Shown here one piece after another: positions 18,044 to 27,300 of a DNA stretch of 38,454 nt. The stretch covers positions 1 to 38,454 of the forward strand of contig JAISCE010000070.1 in NCBI GenBank assembly GCA_031265765.1, read 5' to 3'. The notes beneath the pieces are model-generated. The model was not told the origin of the DNA, did no database searches, and worked only from the letters and a program-made list of their open reading frames with translations. The position numbers and the translations under genes are program-made. How positions within the stretch are numbered: position 1 is the stretch's first letter; each line of letters opens with the position of its first letter. Source of the DNA: Azoarcus sp. (lineage in GTDB: Bacteria > Pseudomonadota > Gammaproteobacteria > Burkholderiales > Rhodocyclaceae).

Positions 18044-18715
18044 GGTAAGGACCCTGGGCGAAAAAAGATGATTCTACCCGATGTGCGCAACAACCAATCC
18101 CTTCCCTAAAATCCGCATGATTGCATCGAATCTCGTTCGCAACCGATGCATTTTGCCGGGGCCGGCAGTCGGACACGAGCCGACCCAGGTTTTTTCCCTG
18201 CCCGGCATGCCAGCGTCGCCAGCGTGTCAATACTGTATTTTTCCCATTTTCCTCGCACCGGATCGGAGACGCGGGACTGTCCGATGTCCAGCCGGGCGAG
18301 CGTCGGCGGAGAAATTTTTCAGGTCGGCCTGGCCCGAACCGGCGAAACGCCGCTTTTTCATGGGCAGGATTATCCCAATACCTGGATAAACAATCCTTAA
18401 GGTGGACGGCGGGTTTATGTAAAATCAATTACTTACGTCGCATGACACCACACAAACGTGACAGAAGCTACCACGAATCGCCTCGTTTTTTCATGATGCT
18501 GACCGGCAGTCCGTCGGTTTTTCGGGAAGCAGGGCGGATTTCACGAATACGTCATTCTTTTCCATTCGCCGGCGCGCCTCGAAGTATATGCTGAAAGCCC
18601 CGGTTCATATTATTGCTGAAGCATTCCGAATCAGGATGTCATCATCTACATGGACGCGACTGGGCGGCGCCTCTGGCGAGATCTGTTCCGTTATTTTTCA
18701 TGAGGGAGAAATATC
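18044..18715. other. 672-bp gene-poor spacer between dapA and the CVNH gene
   Basis: This spacer lies between divergently transcribed genes. It holds the dapA promoter and, near 18690-18715, the ribosome site of the CVNH gene. Open frames here (for example 18121-18594) have no ribosome site and no protein-like pattern. A weak hairpin followed by T5 (about 18505-18525, CCG...CGG then TTTTT) could be a small terminator. I saw no tRNA or known riboswitch. It may hold a small RNA or simply be decayed DNA. Confidence 0.4.
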
Positions 18716-19138
18716 ATGAGACTCCATACCCTATTCACTACCGGCCTGCTGGCTTTGGCTGCGGCGCATGCGCCCCCCGTGCTGGCAGATGTTCCGGGGG
18801 GAAGCTACCGGCAAACGTGTTCCAACATCAAACTGGACGGGGAAAACCTCACCGCTGCCTGCAAGCGATTCGACGGCAGCGCCAGGACGTCCACGCTTGA
18901 GTTCGCCACATCGTGCGTGGGTACTATCAGCAACGTCGATGGGAACCTCGTTTGCACGGGGCCGGTCGGTTCATTCGCCAGGACATGCAATAACACTCGG
19001 GTCGAGCGGGATACCGTCTATTCGACCTGCCAGAGAAAGGATGGCAGTTGGCAAGAAACGAAAAGTACCTTCAGCGGTTTTCAGCATCCGCTGACGAACT
19101 GCGACGGGAATCTGGTGGATAACCCCGTGTGCAGATAA
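18716..19138 (+). CDS. secreted two-repeat cyanovirin-N homology (CVNH) protein
   Basis: A 140-residue protein with a signal peptide (residues 1-24, cleavage near VLA-D). The mature part is two CVNH-like repeats: GSYRQTC at 29 and GSFARTC at 85. Each repeat carries four cysteines with similar spacing (35, 49, 67, 80 and 91, 105, 129, 139) and a closing DGNLVC or DGNLVDNPVC. Cyanovirin-N itself is a high-mannose-binding lectin with this tandem layout and disulphides. GGGAG precedes the ATG. Export to the periplasm or outside is expected; sugar binding is inference from the family. It is isolated by long spacers and is the nearest gene upstream of the MSHA locus. Confidence 0.85.
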   Translation: MRLHTLFTTGLLALAAAHAPPVLADVPGGSYRQTCSNIKLDGENLTAACKRFDGSARTSTLEFATSCVGTISNVDGNLVCTGPVGSFARTCNNTRVERDTVYSTCQRKDGSWQETKSTFSGFQHPLTNCDGNLVDNPVCR

Positions 19139-19368
19139 GCGTGTCTTTCCGGCTTCCATATTCCGGGACGCGCCGCCTCGCGGCAGAGTCTGCCTTCCCG
19201 CCAGGGAAGCAGGCTTGCGCCGCGAAGAGGGTTCGACCCGGCGCGTAGCCCTCATATTGCCGCGCCGCGTGAAGTAGAGCCGGTATCCGTCAATGGTTGA
19301 AGCGCCGATGCGTAGCACATGCTGCACTAGGGAAGGACTCGGCGGTATTCTGCTAAGTATTTGTTTTT

Positions 19369-19440
19369 TGGGGCGACATACCGGGATCGAACCGGTGACA
19401 ACTGGAGCCACAATCAATATGTCTCGACAGCTATTGCCGC
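19369..19440 (-). pseudogene. degenerate tRNA-His-like element
   Basis: The reverse complement has a tRNA-like 3' half: TTGTGGC as anticodon loop (anticodon GTG), TCCAGTTGTC, a perfect 5-bp T stem ACCGG/CCGGT around TTCGATC, the acceptor strand ATGTCGC, then C and CCA. The 5' strand GCGGCAA pairs with six of seven acceptor positions counting one G-U. The D arm is collapsed (no GAGC/GCTC stem), the anticodon stem has two mismatches, and position -1 is C, not the G required by histidyl-tRNA synthetase. The 72-nt length is short. It is best read as a relic of tRNA-His, or a tRNA carried by a mobile element. Confidence 0.6.
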
Positions 19441-19834
19441 GCAATAGCCCTCCTTAATCGAAATAATCCTATTAAGGCATGTACGTCCATATGTTCCATA
19501 ATGATGTAATTTTTACAAAAATATATTGATAACAATATGTTATAATTCGGCCATACTCAATAGCATATCATCGGATCGACAAATTACCGAGCTTCATTTT
19601 TCGCATCGCTCAAATAAGAACCGCATGTCCGTATTCAACGGGTTGCATGCTGCGTCGCAATACATATACAGTGTATAAAGTGTTTCAAATATCACTCCGG
19701 ACGAAAATCAGTCGGTCGATTGGCATGCCCGCGTGAGTTAGTGGCGTTGCATGGATAAGAAACAGGTATAAGTTCCGCGATCCGATACATCGCATAATCA
19801 TTTCGTGCAGTCATTTACAAAACAGGAGCTTGGC
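19441..19834. other. AT-rich leader region of the MSHA locus
   Basis: This stretch is much richer in A+T than its surroundings, especially 19460-19560. It contains overlapping palindromes: ATATTG-ATAA-CAATAT (19523-19538) and TAACA-ATA-TGTTA (19530-19542), the latter running into a perfect TATAAT (19541-19546). A third palindrome, TATAC-AGT-GTATA, is at 19665-19677. These are good candidates for promoter and operator sites of mshE, but no matching -35 element at standard spacing was found. No gene is supported here. Confidence 0.45.
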
Positions 19835-21544
19835 ATGCCCCGCCCGGAAAAGATCCGTCTCGGCGACTTACTTATCCAGGAAGGCTTGCTGACCAACGAG
19901 CAGCTCAAATTCGCTCTGGACGAACAAAAGCGCAGCGGGCGCAAGCTGGGACGCATCTTCGTCGATAGCGGCTTCGTCACGGAAGACGGCATTTCAAATA
20001 TCCTGGCCCGCCAGCTGCGCATTCCCTACATCGATCTGCGCCAGTTCAGCCACAAAGAAGAACTGGTCAAGCTGCTGCCGGAAACGCTGGCGCGCCGCTA
20101 CCGGGCGCTGGTGCTGAACGAAAAGGACGACGGCACCCTGCAAGTCGGCCTGACCGATCCTACCGACATGCGGGCCTACGACGAAATCACCCGCGTCGTG
20201 CGGCGGAACATCGACCTCGCGGTCGTGAGCGAAAGCCAGCTCATGGCGACCATCGACCGCGTCTACCGCCGTACCGAGGAAATCGCCGGACTGGCCAAGG
20301 AACTGACCTCCGAGATGTCCGATGTTCCCGTGGAATTCGGCGAACTGCTCGGACTGTCCGAGGCGGCGGAAGACGCGCCCGTCGTCAAACTCCTGCACAT
20401 GGTATTCGACGAAGCCCTGCGCTCCCGCGCCTCCGACATCCACATCGAACCGCAGGAAAGCAGTCTGCGCATCCGCTTCCGCATCGACGGCGTACTGCAC
20501 ATACAGACCGAAGCCGATGCCAAGATCGCTTCCGCCGTCGCCCTGCGCCTGAAACTGATGAGCGGCCTCGACATCTCGGAAAAGCGCCTGCCGCAAGACG
20601 GACGCTTCCACATCAAGGTGCGCAACACCTCCGTCGACATCCGGATTTCCACCCTGCCCACCCAGCACGGCGAATCCGTCGTCATGCGGCTGCTGGCCCA
20701 GGATCAAAGCCTGCTTTCGCTCGACAACATGCGCATCCCATCGCGCGTACTCGACCGCCTGCGCCATGCCCTGCATCGGCCCAGCGGCATGGTGCTCGTC
20801 ACCGGCCCCACCGGCTCCGGCAAAACCACCACGCTCTATGCCGCGCTGAACGAACTCAACAGCCCCGAGAAAAAAATCATCACCGTCGAAGACCCGGTCG
20901 AATATCGCCTGCCCGGCCTCAACCAGGTGCAAGTGCATGAAAAGATCGATCTCAGCTTCAGCAAGGTACTGCGCACCGTCCTGCGGCAAGACCCGGACAT
21001 CGTCCTCGTGGGCGAGATGCGCGACACGGAAACCGCCGAGATCGGCATGCGCGCCGCCATGACCGGCCACCTCGTGCTCTCCACCCTGCACACCAACGAC
21101 GCCATGACCACCCCCATACGGCTCCTGGACATGGGCGTGCCGCGCTACATGGTCGCGCTTTCCATACACCTCGTACTCGCCCAGCGGCTCGTTCGCACCA
21201 TCTGCGAAAACTGCAAGGAGCAAACGGCGCTGCAAACGCATGAGCGCGAATGGCTGCGCTACGAACTGCGCGAGCGGGTCGATGCCCATCTCTACTACCG
21301 GGGCCGGGGCTGCGCGCACTGCAACAACACGGGCTTCCAGGGAAGGGCCGGGGTCTATGAATTCCTCGAAATGAACGACGAACTTGTGGAAGCCACCAAC
21401 CAGGCCGATCCCGTCAGCTTCATGAACGCCGCCCGGCGGCAGATGGCGGGCGCGACCTTGCGCCGCGACGCCGTGCGCCTGGTGCTGGCCGGGCGCACCA
21501 CGGTGGACGAAGCCATGCGCGTCAGCAACCAGCACGAGGAATAA
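19835..21544 (+). CDS. mshE: MSHA pilus extension ATPase MshE
   Basis: A 569-residue GspE/PilB-family ATPase that powers pilus assembly at the inner membrane. The N-terminus (residues 7-50: RLGDLLIQEGLL, then KLGRIFVDSGFV) fits the MshEN pattern, which in Vibrio MshE binds c-di-GMP. The ATPase core has Walker A GPTGSGKT (324-331), Walker B-like VLVGEMRD (390-397) and His box STLHTNDA. Two CxxC pairs (Cys457/460 and Cys493/496) form the zinc site typical of this family. The ATG at 19835 is preceded by AGGAG. It is the first gene of the msh locus here, 6 bp before mshG. Confidence 0.93.
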   Translation: MPRPEKIRLGDLLIQEGLLTNEQLKFALDEQKRSGRKLGRIFVDSGFVTEDGISNILARQLRIPYIDLRQFSHKEELVKLLPETLARRYRALVLNEKDDGTLQVGLTDPTDMRAYDEITRVVRRNIDLAVVSESQLMATIDRVYRRTEEIAGLAKELTSEMSDVPVEFGELLGLSEAAEDAPVVKLLHMVFDEALRSRASDIHIEPQESSLRIRFRIDGVLHIQTEADAKIASAVALRLKLMSGLDISEKRLPQDGRFHIKVRNTSVDIRISTLPTQHGESVVMRLLAQDQSLLSLDNMRIPSRVLDRLRHALHRPSGMVLVTGPTGSGKTTTLYAALNELNSPEKKIITVEDPVEYRLPGLNQVQVHEKIDLSFSKVLRTVLRQDPDIVLVGEMRDTETAEIGMRAAMTGHLVLSTLHTNDAMTTPIRLLDMGVPRYMVALSIHLVLAQRLVRTICENCKEQTALQTHEREWLRYELRERVDAHLYYRGRGCAHCNNTGFQGRAGVYEFLEMNDELVEATNQADPVSFMNAARRQMAGATLRRDAVRLVLAGRTTVDEAMRVSNQHEE

Positions 21545-21550
21545 GCCGTC

Positions 21551-22792
21551 ATGCCCCAGTTCAGTTACCAGGGCCGGAACAGCGCGGGCGAAGCGGTCGC
21601 GGGCGCGATGGAAGCCGACACCGATTTCGAGATCGCCAAGAAACTCATGGCGCAGGGCATCACCCCGCTTGAAATCAAGCGGGGCGCGGCGCTGGCCATC
21701 CGGAAAAAGGCGGACGGCAGCGCCGGGAAACTGGCGGGGCTGTTCGAGGAAAAGCCCAGGCACGAAGATGTCCTGCTCTTTTTCCGCCAGATTTATTCCC
21801 TGCTCAAGGCCGGCGTGCCCATCATGCGCGCCCTGACCGGCTTGCAGGAGTCCTACGAAAACAAGGGCATGAAAAACCTGTTGCGCGACATGCGCGAAAG
21901 CCTCGATGCCGGGCGCGAATTTTCCGCCTCCATGGCCCGTCATCCCAAGGTCTTCAGCGCCTTTGCCATCAACATGGTTCGCGTCGGCGAAATGACCGGG
22001 CGGCTGGAAGAAATCTTCCTGCGCCTTTTCCATCACATGGAATTCGAGCGTTTCATCCGCGAACAGGTGAAATCGGCATTGCGCTACCCCTGCTTCGTGG
22101 TCGTCGCCATGGCCATTGCCATCGTCGTCATCAACATCTTCGTCATCCCCGCCTTTTCCAAAGTGTTCGACAGCTTCGACGCGGATCTGCCGCTCGTCAC
22201 CCGCATGCTGCTGGATTTCTCGAACTTCACGCGCGACAACTGGTATTACCTGCTGGCGGCGCTTGTGATGACCGCCACCGGCTTTCGCACCTGGATCAAG
22301 ACCGACAGCGGGCGCTACAACTGGGATCGCCTCAAACTCAGGATTCCCATTGCCGGAAAAATCGTCAACAAGGCCACGCTTTCCCGCTTCGCCCGCAGCT
22401 TTGCGCTCGCCTCCAAAAGCGGCGTGCCCATCATCCAGGCGCTCTCGAACGTGGCCCAGACGGTGGACAACGCCTTCATCGCCGACAAGATCACGCATAT
22501 GCGCGACGGCGTCGAGCGCGGCGAAAGCGTCCTGCGCAACGCCATCGCCTCCGGGATTTTCACCCCCATGGTCATCCAGATGATCGCCGTGGGCGAAGAA
22601 GCCGGTTCGCTGGATGATATGCTGCAAGATGTCGCCGACATGTACCAGCGCGAAGTCGAATACGAACTCAAGACGCTGTCGCAGCAAATCGAACCCATTC
22701 TCATCGTCTTCCTGGGCGTGCTCGTTCTCATACTGGCCCTGGGTATCTTCCTGCCCATGTGGGATCTGGGCCGGGCGGCGAAAGGAGGCTGA
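21551..22792 (+). CDS. mshG: MSHA inner-membrane platform protein MshG
   Basis: A 413-residue GspF/PilC-family protein. It has two repeated cytoplasmic helical domains (about 70-190 and 275-395), each with the pattern FFRQIYSLLKAGVP / FARSFALASKSGVP, and membrane segments near residues 175-200, 230-250 and 380-405. It anchors the assembly ATPase and helps extract pilins from the membrane. The gene starts 6 bp after mshE and ends 4 bp before the next gene, with AAAGGAGG serving as the ribosome site of the latter. Confidence 0.92.
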   Translation: MPQFSYQGRNSAGEAVAGAMEADTDFEIAKKLMAQGITPLEIKRGAALAIRKKADGSAGKLAGLFEEKPRHEDVLLFFRQIYSLLKAGVPIMRALTGLQESYENKGMKNLLRDMRESLDAGREFSASMARHPKVFSAFAINMVRVGEMTGRLEEIFLRLFHHMEFERFIREQVKSALRYPCFVVVAMAIAIVVINIFVIPAFSKVFDSFDADLPLVTRMLLDFSNFTRDNWYYLLAALVMTATGFRTWIKTDSGRYNWDRLKLRIPIAGKIVNKATLSRFARSFALASKSGVPIIQALSNVAQTVDNAFIADKITHMRDGVERGESVLRNAIASGIFTPMVIQMIAVGEEAGSLDDMLQDVADMYQREVEYELKTLSQQIEPILIVFLGVLVLILALGIFLPMWDLGRAAKGG

Positions 22793-22796
22793 AACC

Positions 22797-23336
22797 ATGA
22801 AAACCCGCCCTTCTCCCGTCCGGCGTCAGCGCGGCATGTCCATGCTCGAATTCATGGCCTGCTGCCTGGCGGTCATCTTTCTGTTTGCCGGCTATTTGCG
22901 CGCGACCCGTCATTACCAGGAAGAAATGGAAGAAATCGCCGTGCGTCTCACCATTTCGCGCATCCAGGTCGGCATGGCCCTGGACTGGGCCAAACGGATC
23001 AACAGCGGCGAAAACCGGAAAGGCATCGATGAACTGGCGGGCGCCAATCCCGTGCGCTGGCTCGAGGAGCCGCCCTACAATTATCTGGGCGAACTCCGCT
23101 CTCCCAAGATCGAAAGATTGGAACCCGGAAAATGGTTTTTCGACCTGGCCCGCAAGGAACTGGTCTATATCGTCGACAATGGCGACAACCTGACGCTCAA
23201 GAACAGCTTCGACCGCATCAAGACGCTGCGCTGGAGCGTGCGTCTTGCCAGTCCGGGGGCCGGGAACACCCAGGACGCCCTGCCGGAATTCGGCGACCTG
23301 ACGATTGCGCCGGTATATGAATACCGCTGGTTCTAA
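22797..23336 (+). CDS. mshF: MshF-like pilin-related protein
   Basis: A 179-residue protein in the mshF position. Its N-terminus RQRG-MSMLEF followed by MACCLAVIFLFAGY looks like a class III prepilin signal: Gly13 before the cleavage point, Glu at mature position 5, and a hydrophobic helix. The rest is a soluble domain of mixed alpha/beta character (NPVRWLEEPP, KWFFDLARKELVYIVDN). MshF has no firmly assigned role; a minor pilin or pseudopilin role is suggested by the N-terminus. The symbol rests on position more than on sequence. Confidence 0.65.
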   Translation: MKTRPSPVRRQRGMSMLEFMACCLAVIFLFAGYLRATRHYQEEMEEIAVRLTISRIQVGMALDWAKRINSGENRKGIDELAGANPVRWLEEPPYNYLGELRSPKIERLEPGKWFFDLARKELVYIVDNGDNLTLKNSFDRIKTLRWSVRLASPGAGNTQDALPEFGDLTIAPVYEYRWF

Positions 23337-23706
23337 TCGCCGCATCCGCCCCGTTATTACGATATTGCCGGCATATGCGCTATTTTCCGTATTGAAACCG
23401 GCAATGCGGCATCGATTAAAAAGCGCATGAATATCATAAAGTTCTCCATGTACTCAATCTGCAATCGCGTTCGACGAATATAGAAATAAATCACACTTCA
23501 TTATCAATATATCGTGCGGTTTTACGCATCCGGATTCAGTACGCGATTTACAGTCCTTTGAATGTAATATTATCAACAGGACAGGATTTGCAGTGCGTGA
23601 TGACACGCCCCGGAAACGGACGATGTGAACCTGCGGCGCCGGGAGACACCGGCCTGATCGGCGGATGCCGGCAGCCTCGACAGTGTTTGACTTGAAGGAG
23701 CAGCAA
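23337..23706. other. 370-bp spacer upstream of mshA
   Basis: A lower-GC stretch (23400-23580) followed by a GC-rich stem-forming part (about 23620-23670, CCGGGAGACACCGGCC... GCCGGC) and the mshA ribosome site (AAGGAG). TTGCCGG and CCGGCAA near 23365-23405 could pair. This is the likely place for a separate mshA promoter, which would allow the major pilin to be made in excess of the assembly machinery. No known riboswitch pattern was recognised. Confidence 0.45.
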
Positions 23707-24105
23707 ATGAAACGACAAGCGGGTTTTACCTTGATAGAACTGGTGGTGGTGATTGTGATCCTGGGCATCCTGGCCGCCACGGCCTTGCCCAAGTTCGTAG
23801 ACCTGAGTAAAGAAGCCGACAAGGCGGCAACAGAATCGACGGCAGGCTCGTTGACTTCCGCAGCAGGGATGAATTTTGGGGTTTGTGCAGTAAACAATTT
23901 CGGTAAAAACGAAAGGTGCAAGGAAGTAAAGTCGTGTGCAAACCTTGCAGCCTTGGTCGATCCCGATCCCAAGGTTACCCATGATTTTACTGAGCCCACA
24001 CTAAAGGACCCAAAGAATGGCGACTCTTTCGCTTGTGTTATAGCGAGCAAGAGGGATTCCTCTATCAAGGCAACGGCCACTGCCATATACACCGCCCCTC
24101 AATAG
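23707..24105 (+). CDS. mshA: MSHA major pilin MshA
   Basis: A 132-residue type IVa pilin with a short leader MKRQAG cleaved before Phe7 (GFTLIELVVVIVILGILA; Glu11 is mature position 5). The assembly helix continues through about residue 50 (ATALPKFVDLSKEADKAA). Four cysteines (60, 71, 77, 110) can form two disulphides in the C-terminal region. AAGGAG precedes the ATG. The position after mshF and the 370-bp leader fit the major pilin subunit. Adhesion, surface attachment and phage binding are roles of the family in Vibrio and Shewanella. Confidence 0.88.
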   Translation: MKRQAGFTLIELVVVIVILGILAATALPKFVDLSKEADKAATESTAGSLTSAAGMNFGVCAVNNFGKNERCKEVKSCANLAALVDPDPKVTHDFTEPTLKDPKNGDSFACVIASKRDSSIKATATAIYTAPQ

Positions 24106-24123
24106 TCCTTCTTCACCCCCATG

Positions 24124-24161
24124 CATGAAGCCCCCGGCGGCTCACCCCGCCTGGCTTCATG
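24124..24161 (+). terminator. hairpin after mshA (possible partial terminator)
   Basis: CATGAAGCC (24124-24132) and GGCTTCATG (24153-24161) pair perfectly over 9 bp, with a second small palindrome CCGGG-TTT-CCCGG right after (24163-24175). There is no U-tract. Placed 19 bp after mshA, it could protect or partly end the pilin message and lower expression of the downstream genes. Confidence 0.5.
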
Positions 24162-24338
24162 ACCGGGTTTCCCGGCTCCGAACGCCGCGCAGCCGGCGCG
24201 CTGCCATTTTCCCCCATTCAACCGGCTTTTCATTCCGTTTACCCGGCTTTTCCGTTTTGCAGACCTCTGTTTTTGCACGTCTCTGAATAATCAAGGCCCG
24301 CCGTCGGCGAGCTGAAAACAAATAACAGGAGGTATGCG

Positions 24339-27300
24339 ATGCCCGCAAGTTTTCATGTGCCGGATGGCAATATCGACACACTGCATTTCGCGGGTAGCGC
24401 GCCGGTTTCTCCTGCTTCATCCCCCTGCCCCATTTCCGTTTTTTCGCGCGCGAATCGCGGAAAAGCCTGCCTGGCCATCGCCCTCTTTTGCGCCAGCCTG
24501 CTCTGGCCGTCTTTCGCGCTGGCAAGGCTCGCGATCTCCGCTTCCCTGAACAACCGGGACGCCGGCGGCAAGGTGGCGGAACCGATCTTGCTCATGAATC
24601 CCAATGCAAACTTGGGGAGCGGCATCAAAATCCCCCTGTTTCGTCTTACCGTGACGGCCACGGACATCGGCTCGGCACAGGATGCCGACAGGCGCTGGTA
24701 TTACTCCCGCCTGCAATTCACGCGCCTCGGCGCGGCCGCCCCGGCCGTTTCCGTCTGCGCGGACTCCACCCTCGTCTTTCCCGCGCAGGGCGGAACGCTG
24801 AACTCGGAGAATTTCCGGCCTTTCAACACTTTACCGGCAGATACGCGAGAGGCGCTCGAATTGCTGCCGCCCGGCGATTACCAGCTTTCCATCCAGGCTT
24901 TCAATTCGCGGGCGAATTGCGAAAACGCGCAGTATTCCAGCCTCGCCATCAGCGACCCCGTCAAGGTCAACGGCATCCTGACGGTGATGCCCCTCCAGGA
25001 AATCGCTTCCGCCACGGTCGATGGAAATGCCACGGCCAACCTGCAACCCGGCGACAAGCTCGACCTGCACTTCACCGTAAGAAACAACCGGACATCGGAG
25101 GCCAGCGCGGGCGTGGGACGGGTCGAATGGCTGATCGCCGCCGCGCCGCCGCGCGCCAGCGCCATCAACCACGCGACGGGAATGGCTTGCGCAAGGCCCG
25201 ACCCGACCACCGGCGGTTTCAGCGGAACCTATTCCTCGAAGCTGCTGAAATCCCGGAACGACGCCGTCGCCGTGCCGAACAACATCGGTTTCGGCACATA
25301 CAATTTGTATTTGCGGGTACACGACGACAATTCATCCAGCGCCTGTTCGGCGAACGGTGCGATCACGCCGGTTTTTGAATTGAAAAACGCCATCGTCGTG
25401 GAACCGGGGGTGCAGTCCATCAATATGACGCCCGTGCAGCTCCCGCCGCAGCTGCCGGTCGCGGTGGGCATGAACGGCGCTACCGTGATGTGGGAAGTGA
25501 AATTCTCCCAGCCCGTCACGGGAGTGAGCGCGAAAGTTTTCCGCCTGGTTGCCACGGGGATCGGCGCACCCCCGGCCATCGTTTCCGTGACCGGATCGGG
25601 AAGTATCTATCACGTGACGGCGAATGTTCCGGCGGGCAGCATCATGCCGGACAAACAGGCCGGCCTGCGCCTGGATTTCGTCGATGACGATTCGGTCCGT
25701 ACCGTGGCGGGCCAGCGGCCCATGGGAGGTCCCGGCTCCGGCAACGGCAATTTCAGCGGCGAGACCCATGCCCTGACCGGCACGATCTGCGGCGCGGCCA
25801 ACGCCATCTGGTGCGACGATTTCGAGCGGACGGTCCAGGGAGCCAAGAGAGCGGACATGGTCGGCAACGGATGGACGGTGACGAGCGCCGAGAACGATTG
25901 CACATCCTACAAGCCGGGCAATTCCGCCCAGCCCGACAGCGGCGGTTGCGCGGGGATCGACAGCGACATCAAGCCCTATCACAAATATGCCGTCGACGCG
26001 CGCGCCAACCGCGGACGCACCATGTTCAACCGCTGGCGGCAACATGCGGTGACGAGCAGGCAGATCGACCTCTCGGGATTGCCCGCCGGCGCGGTGGTGG
26101 AATTCAGCTACTGGGTGCGGCGCGGCAGCGACAAATTCGCCGACGCGCCGTCCGGTAACAATGCGCACATGTTTGCGGAATATCTGGACAAGAACGGCAA
26201 ATGGCAGACCCTGGCCTATCACCGCAGCGGGGGAGGCGGGGGCTTGGAAGGCGAGATACTGCGTCCGATGTTCCAGTTGCCGGAAGCGGCGCTCTGGAAG
26301 GGCTTTCAGTTGCGCTTTACGCAAAATGCCGGCAGGGGCCGCGCCGACCGTTCGGATGCCAAAAGGGTCAATGGCCATGATTATTGGTTCATCGACGATG
26401 TGCTACTGCGCCGCGTCGATGCGCCGCGCTATACCGGCGGTTTTTGCGACAACTTCGAGGCGCCGACGGCCAGCCTCAAGCAGTGGTCGTTCAATTACGA
26501 GGACGCCGCAACGGGCGCGAAGCCGGGCGGCTTCCGGGTCGGCGAAGCGGGGATAACCGGCGACATCTACCCCACGAACGGATCGAGTGAACATTCCATG
26601 TTTCTGCGCTGGAGCTATGTCGCGGCAGCCACCATGCGCATCGATACGCGCGGCCTCAACGAGCCGATCAGTTACATCGCGCAGCGCGGCATGAAAAACG
26701 CGCCGAACAAGATCAACGGCGCGAATGTGGTGACTTCATGCGACCAGACGACGGCGGACCCAGGCAATCACCTGGTTTCCGAATATTGGGGGAGCGACAA
26801 AAAGTGGCATGTGCTGCGCGATGACGATGGCGTGCCATCCGGCCATTGCGGAGAGGATTTGAGCTTCGTTTCGCCGCCGCTCTCCCAACTGCCCCACGCA
26901 CAGCATGAAAACTTCCGTTTGCGTTTCCGGCAGCTTTCCTACGGCGGTTTCCAGGACAGCGCCACGTATAACTACGACTACTGGCTGGTCGACGATGTGT
27001 GCGTCGGAAGGAAGGCGGCGAATTTTCCCGTCGCCGATCTGGAACTGATGAAAAAGCGGGAAGGCCCGTTGCGACCGGACGAGATCACCACCTATGTCCT
27101 GAGCGTGAAAAACAACGGCCCCGACCGTTTGAGAGGCTCCCTGGAAATCGTGGACATTTTGCCGCCGGAGTTGAGCTTTCACACCTTCCGTGGAAAGGGC
27201 TGGGCCTGCCGGGAAGCGGGGCAGGAGATTACTTGCAGTTGGAGCGGCGATCTGGAAAAAGGGGACAGCGCGCCGGATTTGCGCCTTTATGCCTTGTTGT

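Noticed and set aside
18121-18594. A 157-codon frame upstream of the CVNH gene
   Set aside because: No ribosome site, Arg/Pro/Ser-rich shadow-like composition, and no similarity I recognise.
19369-19447. tmRNA or a permuted tmRNA piece
   Set aside because: The 3' half matches tRNA-His, not the tmRNA tRNA-like domain, and no tag-coding frame or pseudoknot-like region is adjacent.
19994-22798. A 934-codon open frame on the minus strand
   Set aside because: It is fully antisense to mshE and mshG, whose motifs are unambiguous; its residues are His/Gly/Asp-rich as expected of a GC-rich shadow frame.
23570-23605. A sigma54 promoter upstream of mshA (GGACAGGATTTGC)
   Set aside because: The GG and GC dinucleotides are 9 bases apart and not 10, and the rest of the consensus is poor.
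23600-23706. A c-di-GMP riboswitch in the mshA leader
   Set aside because: The stem-forming GC-rich region lacks the conserved GEMM core sequences.
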